From positions 224,100 through 288,099 of the forward strand of contig NZ_LOPW02000005.1 in NCBI RefSeq assembly GCF_001469875.2: a stretch of 64,000 nt of DNA, given 5' to 3'. Below the pieces are notes generated by a model, which saw only the letters and a list, made by a program, of their open reading frames with translations, was not told the DNA's origin and ran no database searches. Below, in pieces: positions 8,542 to 16,371 of this stretch. A program made the position numbers and the translations under genes. Source of the stretch: Haloferax marisrubri (GTDB taxonomy: Archaea > Halobacteriota > Halobacteria > Halobacteriales > Haloferacaceae). Position 1 is the first letter of the stretch. Every line of letters begins with the position of its first letter.

Positions 8542-9531
8542 ATGGCAGACATCACGCCCACACCCGGAATCCACCACGTCACCTGCATCGCGGGCGACCC
8601 ACAGGAGAACCTCGACTTCTGGGTCGAGACGCTCGGACTCCGCCTCGCCAAGCGCTCCATCAATCAGGACGACCCCAGCACGTACCACTTCTTCTTCACG
8701 GACGCGGAGGGGACGCCCGGCACGAGCATGACGTTCTTCCCGTGGGAGAACCTCTCGCGGGGGAAGGTCGGCACCGGGCAGGTCTCGCGGACCGCGTTCC
8801 GCGTGCCCGAGGGAAGCCTCGACTACTGGGAGAACCGATTCGACGAGTACGGCGTCGACTACGACGACCGAGTCGAGCGATTCGGTGAGACGGTCCTCCC
8901 CTTCAGCGACCCCGACGGCCTCCCGGTCGAACTGGTCGAAGTCGAGGTTCCCGACGACGACCCGACCGTCCCGTGGACCGAGTTCGTCCCCGAGGACGTT
9001 GCGATTCGCGGCTTCCACTCCGTGACGCTCTGGCTGGCCGACCCCCAACCCACGGAGGACCTGCTCGAAACGATGGGCTTCGAGCGCGTCGGAACCGAGG
9101 AAGCACAGGGCGACACCCCCGGCGACGAGCGGACGCGGTTCGCCGCGACCGGCACCGTCGGGAAGTACGTTGACGTGCTGCCGACCATCGAGAGCAGTCG
9201 ACAGGGCCTCGGCACGGTCCACCACGTCGCCTTCCAGACGCCGACCGACGAGGACCAAGAGGCGATGCGCAAGGCCGTCCAGTCGAAGGGCCTGCGCCCG
9301 ACCGCCCAAATCAACCGCCATTGGTTCCGGTCGGTCTACTTCCGCGAGTTCGGCGGCGTGCTGTTCGAACTCGCCACGAGCGACCCCGGCTACACCGCCG
9401 ACGAACCCCTCGACGACCTCGGCGGCCGCCTCGTCCTCCCCGGCGAGTTCGAAGGTCGGCGCGAGCAGATAGAAGCCGGCCTGACCGACGTAACGGTCCC
9501 GCGGGCCGAGTCGGCCGAAGCCGACGACTGA
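8542..9531 (+). CDS. Ring-cleaving dioxygenase-like glyoxalase superfamily protein
   Basis: The 329-residue protein has two vicinal-oxygen-chelate halves. The first opens with GIHHVTCIAGDPQENLDFW and the second with IRGFHSVTLWLADPQPTEDLL. Both halves carry His and Glu candidates for metal binding (GIHHVT, VHHVAFQT, GVLFELAT). The pattern is that of the MhqO/LinE-like 'ring-cleaving dioxygenase' group, which in bacteria deals with quinones or hydroquinones. The metal is presumably Fe2+ or Mn2+. A TATA-like sequence lies about 30 nt upstream of the ATG. Confidence 0.87.
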   Translation: MADITPTPGIHHVTCIAGDPQENLDFWVETLGLRLAKRSINQDDPSTYHFFFTDAEGTPGTSMTFFPWENLSRGKVGTGQVSRTAFRVPEGSLDYWENRFDEYGVDYDDRVERFGETVLPFSDPDGLPVELVEVEVPDDDPTVPWTEFVPEDVAIRGFHSVTLWLADPQPTEDLLETMGFERVGTEEAQGDTPGDERTRFAATGTVGKYVDVLPTIESSRQGLGTVHHVAFQTPTDEDQEAMRKAVQSKGLRPTAQINRHWFRSVYFREFGGVLFELATSDPGYTADEPLDDLGGRLVLPGEFEGRREQIEAGLTDVTVPRAESAEADD

Positions 9532-9687
9532 GCCTCGACTGGCCCGTCTCGCTCCGGCTTCATTGTCCACTCGTCGTCACCGCTCGTTTTGCCCCGTGTT
9601 AGCACTCTGTAGTCCTCCGCGACGAGTGTCGCAATCACAAGTACCATCATCGCCCGCGACTCAGTGGTCCGTATTCAGGTGGATGAC

Positions 9688-10800
9688 GTGACGGAAAAAC
9701 GCGAATACACGGACGACTATCAGGACAAGACGCTGTATATCCCCGGTCCGACCGAGGTGCGCGAGGACGTCATCGCGGAGATGTGCCAGCCGATGTTCGG
9801 CCACCGCATGGACCGCATGACCGACCTCTATACGACCATCGTCGAGGACACGAAGGAGTTCCTCGGCACGGACAACGACGTGATGATTCTCACGGGGTCG
9901 GGCACCGAAATCTGGGAGTCCTCGACGCTCAACCTCGTCGACGAGAACATCCTCGTGCCGACCTGCGGGAGCTTCAGCGAGCGCCACGCGAACGTCGCGG
10001 AGCGCCTCGGCAAGAACGTCGACCGCATCGAGTACGAGTGGGGACAGGCCATCAAGCCCGAGGACATCCGCGAGGCGCTGGAGTCCAGCGACAAGCACTA
10101 CGACGTGGTCGCCACCGTGATGAACGAGAGTTCGACCGGCGTCCGCAACCCCATCGAGGAGATCGGCGACGTGGTCGCCGAGTACCCGGACACCTACTTC
10201 GTCGTCGACGCGGTGTCCGCCCTCGGCGGCGACTACGTCGACATCGACGAGCACAACATCGACGTCATCTTCGCCTCGTCGCAGAAGGCGTTCGCCATGC
10301 CGCCGGGGCTCGCCATCTGCACCGTCAGCGAAGACGCCTACGAGCGCGAACTGTCGAAGGACTCGGCGTCGTGGTACGGCGGCTTCCAGCGCGCCCTCGA
10401 CTACTACGACCGCAAGGGCCAGACCCACTCCACGCCCGCGATACCCATCATGCTCGCGTACCGCAAGCAGATGAAGTACATGCTCGAAGAGGGCCACGAG
10501 GGGCGCGACCAGCGCCACCGCGAGATGGCCGAGTACACCCGTGACTGGGCCTACGAGCACTTCGACATGTTCCCCGAGGAGGGCTACGAGTCCCAGACCG
10601 TCGCCTGCATCGAGAACACGCAGGGCATCGACGTCGCCGCCACCATCGAGGAGGTCTCGGAGAAGTACGACATGGCCTTCTCGAACGGCTACGGCTCCGC
10701 GCTCGGCGAGAAGACGTTCCGCATCGGCCACATGGGCGAACACGACGTGGAGTCCATCAAGGCGCTCACCGACGCCATCGAAGACGTGGCGGACCTGTAG
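9688..10800 (+). CDS. Class V aminotransferase (alanine-glyoxylate/serine-pyruvate type)
   Basis: PLP enzyme of fold type I. YIPGPTEVREDV at the N-terminus and GHRMDRMTDLY are typical of the AGT/SPT group. The PLP lysine is in ASSQKAFAMPPG (about residue 195) and the cofactor Asp in FVVDAVSALGGD. About 370 residues, normal length. The start is uncertain: GTG codons at 9664, 9679 and 9688 are in frame, and 9688 gives VTEKREYTDDY, the start I think most likely for this family. It probably transfers amino groups between alanine or serine and glyoxylate or pyruvate. A tautomerase gene begins 16 nt downstream, probably in the same transcript. Confidence 0.88.
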   Translation: MTEKREYTDDYQDKTLYIPGPTEVREDVIAEMCQPMFGHRMDRMTDLYTTIVEDTKEFLGTDNDVMILTGSGTEIWESSTLNLVDENILVPTCGSFSERHANVAERLGKNVDRIEYEWGQAIKPEDIREALESSDKHYDVVATVMNESSTGVRNPIEEIGDVVAEYPDTYFVVDAVSALGGDYVDIDEHNIDVIFASSQKAFAMPPGLAICTVSEDAYERELSKDSASWYGGFQRALDYYDRKGQTHSTPAIPIMLAYRKQMKYMLEEGHEGRDQRHREMAEYTRDWAYEHFDMFPEEGYESQTVACIENTQGIDVAATIEEVSEKYDMAFSNGYGSALGEKTFRIGHMGEHDVESIKALTDAIEDVADL

Positions 10801-10816
10801 GCCGCGGCGCGCGCAG

Positions 10817-11188
10817 ATGCCACACCTCCAGTTCGACCTCGACTTCGAGGTCACGGAACGCGAGGCGGACCGGTTCGCGGCCGAGATGGCCGAGCTGTAC
10901 GCCGAGCGGATGGACGCCGACACCGACTACGCCGCCGTCAGCGTCCGCGAGGTCCGGGCGATTCACCTCGGCCGGGCGACCGAGGGGAAGACCGTCGTGC
11001 TGCAAGCCGACATCCGCGCGGGCCGGTCGGCGGACCAGAAGCGCGACCTCGCCCTCGCGGTCATCGACGCCGTCGCCGAGCGGTTCGGCGTGCCGGAGTC
11101 GAACCAGAAGGTCGTCTTCACCGAACACGAGGGGAGTCAGATGATGGGCTACGACCGCGTCGGCGACGACTGGTCCGAGTCCGCCTGA
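10817..11188 (+). CDS. Tautomerase-superfamily protein (4-oxalocrotonate tautomerase-like)
   Basis: The 123-residue protein begins Met-Pro-His, leaving the catalytic Pro-1 of the tautomerase superfamily after Met removal. It has two beta-alpha-beta units, the second containing KRDLALAVIDAVAERFGVPESNQKVVFTEH. That doubled size resembles the longer 4-OT/MIF-like members. The gene follows the aminotransferase by 16 nt, so it may act on a keto or enol product of that enzyme (inference). Its last 40 nt overlap the 3' end of the convergent histidine kinase gene. Confidence 0.82.
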   Translation: MPHLQFDLDFEVTEREADRFAAEMAELYAERMDADTDYAAVSVREVRAIHLGRATEGKTVVLQADIRAGRSADQKRDLALAVIDAVAERFGVPESNQKVVFTEHEGSQMMGYDRVGDDWSESA

Positions 11189-13041
11189 CCGTCATCGGCG
11201 GTCCGGAGTTCGACCGCGAAGACGGACCCGCAGGGGTCGTTGTCCTCGACCCACACGTCGCCGCCGTACGTCTCGACCAGCGACTGCACGAGATACAGCC
11301 CGAGGCCGGTTCCCCGGCTCTCCAGTCCCTTTTCGTCCTTGGCGAAGACGGTCTCCTTCCGCTCGTCGGGTATCCCGCGCCCGTCGTCGGCGACGCGGAC
11401 GACGACGCGGTCTTTCGCCTCGGACTCCGAGACGGAGAGTTCGACGCTCGGCTCGTCCTTGTCGGTGTGCTGGACGGCGTTCGTGAGGAGGTTCCGGAAG
11501 ACGGAGCCGAGCATGTCGTCGGCGAGCACCGCCACCGGAGGAATCTCGGACTCGACCGTCACGGTCGCGTCCGGTGCCATATCCCGGAGCGACGCGAGTT
11601 CGGATTCGAGTACGGGTCGCAGCCGAACCGTCTCGTTTTCGACGCCTCGACTGCTCATCATCTCGGCCATGTCCCGCGCCGTCTCCGTCAGCTCGACCGC
11701 GTGGTTGGCTCGCTTCCGGACGATTTCGACGAACTCCCGCGCCTCCTCGTCGGCGATGTGCTCGCCGAGCAGTTCCGCGTAGGCGGTCACCAACTGCAGG
11801 TCGTTGCGAACGTCGTGGCGGACGACCTGATTCAGCACGGCGAGCTCGTCGCGTTGCGTTTCGAGGAGGCGGTTCTGTTCGCGGAGCTCCGCCTCGTAGC
11901 GCTTCCGCGTCGTGATGTCGCGGGCGACGCTCAACACGACCGTCTCCCCGCGGTAGGTCACGAGGCTCGAACTGATTTCGACGGGTATCTCCCGACCGTC
12001 TTTCGCCCGATGGACCGTCTCGAACACCTGCGTCCCGTCGGTCGGCATCTGGGAGATGAGCGCCGAAATCTCGTCGTTGCTGAGTCCCGCGTCGATGTCG
12101 TGGACCGTCATCGAGAGGAGTTCCTCCCGCGAGTAACCCAGCAGTTCCACCGCGGTCTCGTTCACCGTGCGAATCTGGTCGTCGAGGCCGAGGACCCAGA
12201 CGGTGTCGTTCATCCCGTCGATGAGTTCTTGATACTCCTCGCGGGCGCGTTTCAGTTTCTGCTCTCGCTCCTGTCGTTCGGTGACGTCCCTCGACACGGC
12301 GATGACGCCGACCACCTCACCGGCCACCCGAAGCGGCGCGAAGCGGTAGCTCAGTATCCGCGATTCGCCGTCCGGCGTGGTGAGTTCGGTCTCGCCTTCG
12401 AGGCAGTCTGCCTCGCCGTCCAAGAGCCGCTGATACGGGTCGCCCGGGCGTTCTTCGCGAATCGTCTCGACGAGGAGGCTCCGCTCGCCTTCGAGTTCGG
12501 CGGGCGTCGTCCCGTAGAACCCGGCGAGGTAGTCGCTCACGAGTACGAACCGACCGTCGCGGTCGTACAGGCACGCCCCCTCCAGTATCTGTTCGAAGAC
12601 GCGCTCGTAGACGAGCGACGGGTCGACCGGCCGCCGGTTGGACGCCGCGACCGCCCGCTCGACCCGGACGGCCAACTCGTCGTATCCCTCCGCGTCCTGC
12701 GCCTGGACGTAGTCGGTGACGCCGGCGTCGAGGGCGTCGCTCGCCGTCATCTCGGGCTCGCCGCCGGCAACGACGAAAAACGGAAGCCCCGCGTCTCGCT
12801 TCCGAACCGCGGCGAGGAAGTCGAGCGCGTCCGACTCTCCCGCGTCGGCCGCCGAGACGACGCAGTCGAAGTCGGAGCCGGCGTCGGCGCTCCCGAGCAC
12901 GTCCAGCCCCGCAGTCGCGGTCCGAACCGCCTCGACCTCGAACCGCGCCTCCCGACGGCGGACGGCCTCGGTGACCGCCGCCGCGACGCCCGAGTCGGCG
13001 ACGACGAGAATCCCCACCGCTCCGCTACCTCCATCGGTCAT
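11149..13041 (-). CDS. PAS-domain sensor histidine kinase with degenerate receiver domain
   Basis: The 630-residue protein lacks membrane segments. It has a receiver-like domain (about 1-130), two PAS domains (about 145-260 and 265-385), then the kinase core. The H box is VVRHDVRNDLQLV, the N box LLTNAVQHTD, G1 DDGRGIPDE and G2 GTGLGLYLV, so the kinase looks active. The receiver has lost its phosphoacceptor: the strand usually ending in S-D reads DCVVSAADAGE, and the N-terminal acidic pair is AD. A soluble sensor of redox, light or ligand is likely. A TATA-like box at 13063 fits the start. Convergent overlap of 40 nt with the tautomerase. Confidence 0.9.
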   Translation of the reverse strand: MTDGGSGAVGILVVADSGVAAAVTEAVRRREARFEVEAVRTATAGLDVLGSADAGSDFDCVVSAADAGESDALDFLAAVRKRDAGLPFFVVAGGEPEMTASDALDAGVTDYVQAQDAEGYDELAVRVERAVAASNRRPVDPSLVYERVFEQILEGACLYDRDGRFVLVSDYLAGFYGTTPAELEGERSLLVETIREERPGDPYQRLLDGEADCLEGETELTTPDGESRILSYRFAPLRVAGEVVGVIAVSRDVTERQEREQKLKRAREEYQELIDGMNDTVWVLGLDDQIRTVNETAVELLGYSREELLSMTVHDIDAGLSNDEISALISQMPTDGTQVFETVHRAKDGREIPVEISSSLVTYRGETVVLSVARDITTRKRYEAELREQNRLLETQRDELAVLNQVVRHDVRNDLQLVTAYAELLGEHIADEEAREFVEIVRKRANHAVELTETARDMAEMMSSRGVENETVRLRPVLESELASLRDMAPDATVTVESEIPPVAVLADDMLGSVFRNLLTNAVQHTDKDEPSVELSVSESEAKDRVVVRVADDGRGIPDERKETVFAKDEKGLESRGTGLGLYLVQSLVETYGGDVWVEDNDPCGSVFAVELRTADDGQADSDQSSPTRS

Positions 13042-13062
13042 TACCTAGGACACTCAGGTGCG

Positions 13063-13074
13063 CCAAATAAAAGG
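13063..13074 (-). promoter_or_regulatory. TATA-like box of the histidine kinase gene
   Basis: CCAAATAAAAGG on the plus strand (CCTTTTATTTGG on the minus strand) is centred 28 nt before the start at 13041. Confidence 0.5.
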
Positions 13075-13135
13075 TAGCGTGCCGGTCCGTCGCGCTCCCG
13101 ATGCGATTACCCGGTTGTAACACCCAGTAGCAACA

Positions 13136-13142
13136 CTTTTGT
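13136..13142 (+). promoter_or_regulatory. TATA-like box of the NRAMP-like gene
   Basis: CTTTTGT is centred about 28 nt before the ATG at 13167, consistent with a leaderless mRNA. The 125-bp gap thus holds two back-to-back promoters. Confidence 0.45.
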
Positions 13143-13166
13143 GACGACCGCCGAGACCACGACGGC

Positions 13167-14525
13167 ATGAACGAACCCAGACTCGACGTATCGGCGGTGA
13201 CAGACGGCGACTGGCGGGGATATCTCTCGGAGATGGGCCCGTCGTGGGTCGCGGGCGCGGTCGCGGCGGGGCCGGCGACGATGGCGACCGTGCTCACGGC
13301 CGGCGCGACGTTCGGCTACGCGATGCTGTGGGTCGTGGTGCTCTCGGCGGTCCTCGGCGCGTCGGCGCAGTACCTCTCGATGCGACTCGGACTGCTCACC
13401 GAGTCGGGACTCGTGGGCGTGGTCGAACGCGAGTTGGGCGACGGCTGGGCGTGGGTGCTCGTCGCCGACGCGGTGCTGGCCGCGGGGCTGGCCCAACTGG
13501 TCATCATGAAAGGACTCGCGGACGTGAGCGCGACGATAACCGGCCTCGACGCCCGGGTATGGGGCGTCGTGTGGGCGGTCGTCCTCGCCGCCGGCCTCGC
13601 CGGGCGGGGCTACCGCTTCGTCGAACTCCTCGCGAAGGGACTCGTCGCGGCCGTCGTCGTCGCGTTCCTCGCGTCGCTGTTCTTCGTCCCCATCGACCCG
13701 GCGGCCGCGGCCGGCGGACTCGTGCCGCGCATCCCCGCCGGGGTCGACGGCGCGCTCGTCGCCGCCGGCATCCTCGGGGGCGCGGTCCACATCACGCTCA
13801 TCACGATGCACTCGTACACGATGCGCGCCCGCGACTGGACGACCCGCGACTACGGACTGGCGACGTTCGACGTGGGCGCGTCGATGCTCGTCGCCTTCGG
13901 CGTCTACAGCCTCGCCATCTTCCTCGTCGCCGCGGGCGTCCTCCACACTCCCGAGGTGGCCGCGAGCGACCTCTCGGCGGTGGCGGCCGCGCAGGCGCTC
14001 GGCCCGCTGGCGGGCGCGAACGCGAAGTGGCTGTTCCTCCTCGGCCTTCTGGGCGCGGCCGTCTCCACGCTCGGCGGCAACACCGTCGTCCCGCCGTACC
14101 TCGTCGCCGACAAACTCGGTTGGGGGACTGACCTCTCGGACGACCGGTACCGCGCGCTCCTCGCGGGCGTGGCGCTGTTCTCCGGCGTCGGAGCGTTCCT
14201 CGGCGGCGCGTTCTTCCCGCTTCTCGTGTTGGTGCTGGCGTTCGGTCTCGTCGGCACGCCCTTCGCCATCGCGGTCGTGCTCGTCTTGCTCAACAGCGAT
14301 GCGGTCGCGGAGCCGAACTCGACGCTGGCGAACTTCGGCGGCGTCGTCCTGCTCGCGGTCACGACCGTTCTCGCCGCGAACTTCGTCCGCTCGCGGGCGC
14401 TTTCGGACCTCGGCGACCCGCTTTCGGTGTTCGTCGTCGTCTTCGCCGCGGCGATGGGGGCGGCGACGCTCGGCCTGCTCGGCAAGTTCGTCCGCGAGGC
14501 GGTCGGTCGGCCGACTGCGGCCTGA
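13167..14525 (+). CDS. NRAMP-family-like membrane transporter lacking the canonical metal motif
   Basis: The 452-residue integral membrane protein has about 11 hydrophobic segments. The first helix region GPSWVAGAVAAGPATMATVLTAG, followed by FGYAMLWVV, aligns by eye with the NRAMP helix 1 pattern. The metal-binding DPGN is replaced by AGPA. The helix 6 stretch GGAVHITLITMHS aligns with the usual GATVMPHxLYLHS, losing the Met-Pro-His. The fold is NRAMP, but manganese or iron transport cannot be assumed. It could move Mg2+ or another solute. It is divergent from the histidine kinase. Confidence 0.8.
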   Translation: MNEPRLDVSAVTDGDWRGYLSEMGPSWVAGAVAAGPATMATVLTAGATFGYAMLWVVVLSAVLGASAQYLSMRLGLLTESGLVGVVERELGDGWAWVLVADAVLAAGLAQLVIMKGLADVSATITGLDARVWGVVWAVVLAAGLAGRGYRFVELLAKGLVAAVVVAFLASLFFVPIDPAAAAGGLVPRIPAGVDGALVAAGILGGAVHITLITMHSYTMRARDWTTRDYGLATFDVGASMLVAFGVYSLAIFLVAAGVLHTPEVAASDLSAVAAAQALGPLAGANAKWLFLLGLLGAAVSTLGGNTVVPPYLVADKLGWGTDLSDDRYRALLAGVALFSGVGAFLGGAFFPLLVLVLAFGLVGTPFAIAVVLVLLNSDAVAEPNSTLANFGGVVLLAVTTVLAANFVRSRALSDLGDPLSVFVVVFAAAMGAATLGLLGKFVREAVGRPTAA

Positions 14526-14606
14526 CGCCGACCTGACCCGCCGGGGTCAGCCACGGGCGAATCAAGCGACTTATTTTCGACCCCGACAAGCGACAGGGAC
14601 GCGACA

Positions 14607-16238
14607 GTGCCCCCCGAACCAGCCGACGACGGCGTTCCCGGCGACCACCCTCCCGACGACGAGACTCCCGGCGACACGTCTGACGACGACATCCCCGACG
14701 ACGAACGCGAGGCGCTCTTGACCATCGGCCACGGCGCGGTCGTCGCCTCCGGCGGACAGTCGCTCCAGCGGGCGCTGACGACGGCGACCGAGTACGCGCT
14801 CGCACAGGGCCTCGGTCCCGTCGCCTACGGCGTCTACGCGTTCGCGTGGCGCGTCTCCCAACTCCTGTTCCGACTCGTGAACTTCGGGTCGGTCCCGACG
14901 CTCCAGCGGTACCTCTCCGCGGACGACGACGACCCCGCGCGGCAGGGACGAGTGGTGGGGCTGGCGTATCTGACGACGCTCGTCGTCGGTCTCGGATTCG
15001 CCGGCGGGCTGGTCCTCACGAGCGACTGGCTCAACGACGCGACCGTCTCGCACCCGGAGTTCCCGCCGACCATACACCTGTTCGCGGCGCTCGTCGTCCT
15101 CATCGGACTAGTTCGGGTTCACGCCGGCGTCCTCAGGGCCGTGGAGTCGGCCCGCGGCGAGGCGATTTTCAACCGCGTCCTCCGCCCGTCGGTCAGGCTG
15201 GTTGGTGCCGTCGGCGCGATGGCCCTCGGGTACTCGCTGGTCGGCGTCGCCGGCGCGTTCGTCGTCGGGATGGCCGGACTCGTGGTACTGGGCTTTCCGA
15301 TGGTCGTCTCGGCGAGCGGCATCCGGCCGGGTCTCCGCGGCGTGCGCTCCGAAGTCCGGCGGTTCTACAACCACTCGGCCCCCATCGCGCTGAGCAGTCT
15401 CGGGAAGGTGTTTCAGAACCGCGTGGACGTGATGCTCGTCGGCTTCCTCCTGACCGCGAAGGCGGCGGGAGTGTACAATGTCGTGCTCGTCTTGGTGACG
15501 CTGGCGTGGATTCCGCTCCTCTCGTTTAACATGCTCCTGCCGCCGGTCGCGTCGGGGCTCTACGCCGACGACGAGATGGAGACCCTCAACGCGGTGTACA
15601 CCGCGGTGACCCGACTCATCGTCACCTGCGTCGTTCCGATTCTGGTTGTGCTCACGGTGTACGGGCGGTCGATTCTCTCCGTGTTCGGCCCGAACTTCAC
15701 GGCGGGCTACGTCCCGCTCGTCGTCTACCTCGGCGGCGTCTTGGTCGGGAGCGCCGTCGGCGCGACGGGGTGGCTCCTCATGATGACCGACCACCAGTAC
15801 GCCCGGATGGCGCTCGACTGGCTCTTGGCCGTCCTGAACACGCTCCTCACGTTCGCGTTCGTTCGGGCGTTCGGCCTCGTCGGCGCGGCGCTCGGCACGG
15901 CCGTCGCAATCGCCGTCCAGAACTCGATTCAGGTCGTCCTCTTGCGGCGCTTCGAGGGGCTGTGGCCCTTCGACGCGACGTTTCTCAAACCTCTCGGCGC
16001 GGGCGTCGCCGCGGCCGGCGTTATGCTCCTCGTCCGTGAGGCGCTGGTCGGGGCGGGGAGCGGCGGGCTCGTCGCCGTCGCCGGCGCGGCGCTGGGCGTG
16101 GTGACGTACGTGGGCGCGCTCGTCGCGCTCGGCGTCAACGACCGCGACCGACTCGTGGTGACGGCGTTGGCCGCCCGGTACCGCCGGACGATAGCCACCG
16201 CCCTCGGCGCGCGGTCCGGTACGTTCGGAGACCGATAG
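14607..16238 (+). CDS. Oligosaccharide flippase (Wzx/MATE-like polysaccharide biosynthesis protein)
   Basis: The protein is 543 residues from a GTG start. An acidic N-terminal tail of about 45 residues leads into 12-14 membrane helices. The first helix segment has GQSLQRALTTATEYALAQGLGPVAYGVYAFAWR split over 38-70, a pattern of lipid-linked oligosaccharide exporters. NRVDVMLVGFLLTAKAAGVYNV is the conserved middle segment of this family. It presumably flips lipid-linked glycans for S-layer or exopolysaccharide synthesis, but no glycosyltransferase genes are near. The GTG was chosen because it follows a TATA-like CTTATTTTC about 33 nt upstream. Confidence 0.87.
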   Translation: MPPEPADDGVPGDHPPDDETPGDTSDDDIPDDEREALLTIGHGAVVASGGQSLQRALTTATEYALAQGLGPVAYGVYAFAWRVSQLLFRLVNFGSVPTLQRYLSADDDDPARQGRVVGLAYLTTLVVGLGFAGGLVLTSDWLNDATVSHPEFPPTIHLFAALVVLIGLVRVHAGVLRAVESARGEAIFNRVLRPSVRLVGAVGAMALGYSLVGVAGAFVVGMAGLVVLGFPMVVSASGIRPGLRGVRSEVRRFYNHSAPIALSSLGKVFQNRVDVMLVGFLLTAKAAGVYNVVLVLVTLAWIPLLSFNMLLPPVASGLYADDEMETLNAVYTAVTRLIVTCVVPILVVLTVYGRSILSVFGPNFTAGYVPLVVYLGGVLVGSAVGATGWLLMMTDHQYARMALDWLLAVLNTLLTFAFVRAFGLVGAALGTAVAIAVQNSIQVVLLRRFEGLWPFDATFLKPLGAGVAAAGVMLLVREALVGAGSGGLVAVAGAALGVVTYVGALVALGVNDRDRLVVTALAARYRRTIATALGARSGTFGDR

Positions 16239-16262
16239 CGGTCTCCCAACGGGCCTCATTCG

Positions 16263-16346
16263 TCAGCCGACGAGCGTCACTCCAATCACGCTCCCGACGC
16301 CATAGGTGAGAAGCGTGATATCGGCGCCGATGACGAACGTCGTGTC
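16263..16346 (-). pseudogene. C-terminal remnant of a membrane protein gene
   Basis: Twenty-seven codons read as a hydrophobic tail ending in a stop: TTFVIGADITLLTYGVGSV, then IGVTLVG. An in-frame stop at 16347-16349 shows there is no intact gene upstream. It looks like the end of a polytopic membrane protein whose body has been lost, just where the lower-GC channel gene begins. The parent family was not identified. Confidence 0.5.
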
Positions 16347-16371
16347 TCACGCTGCCGACCGAGGTCGACTA

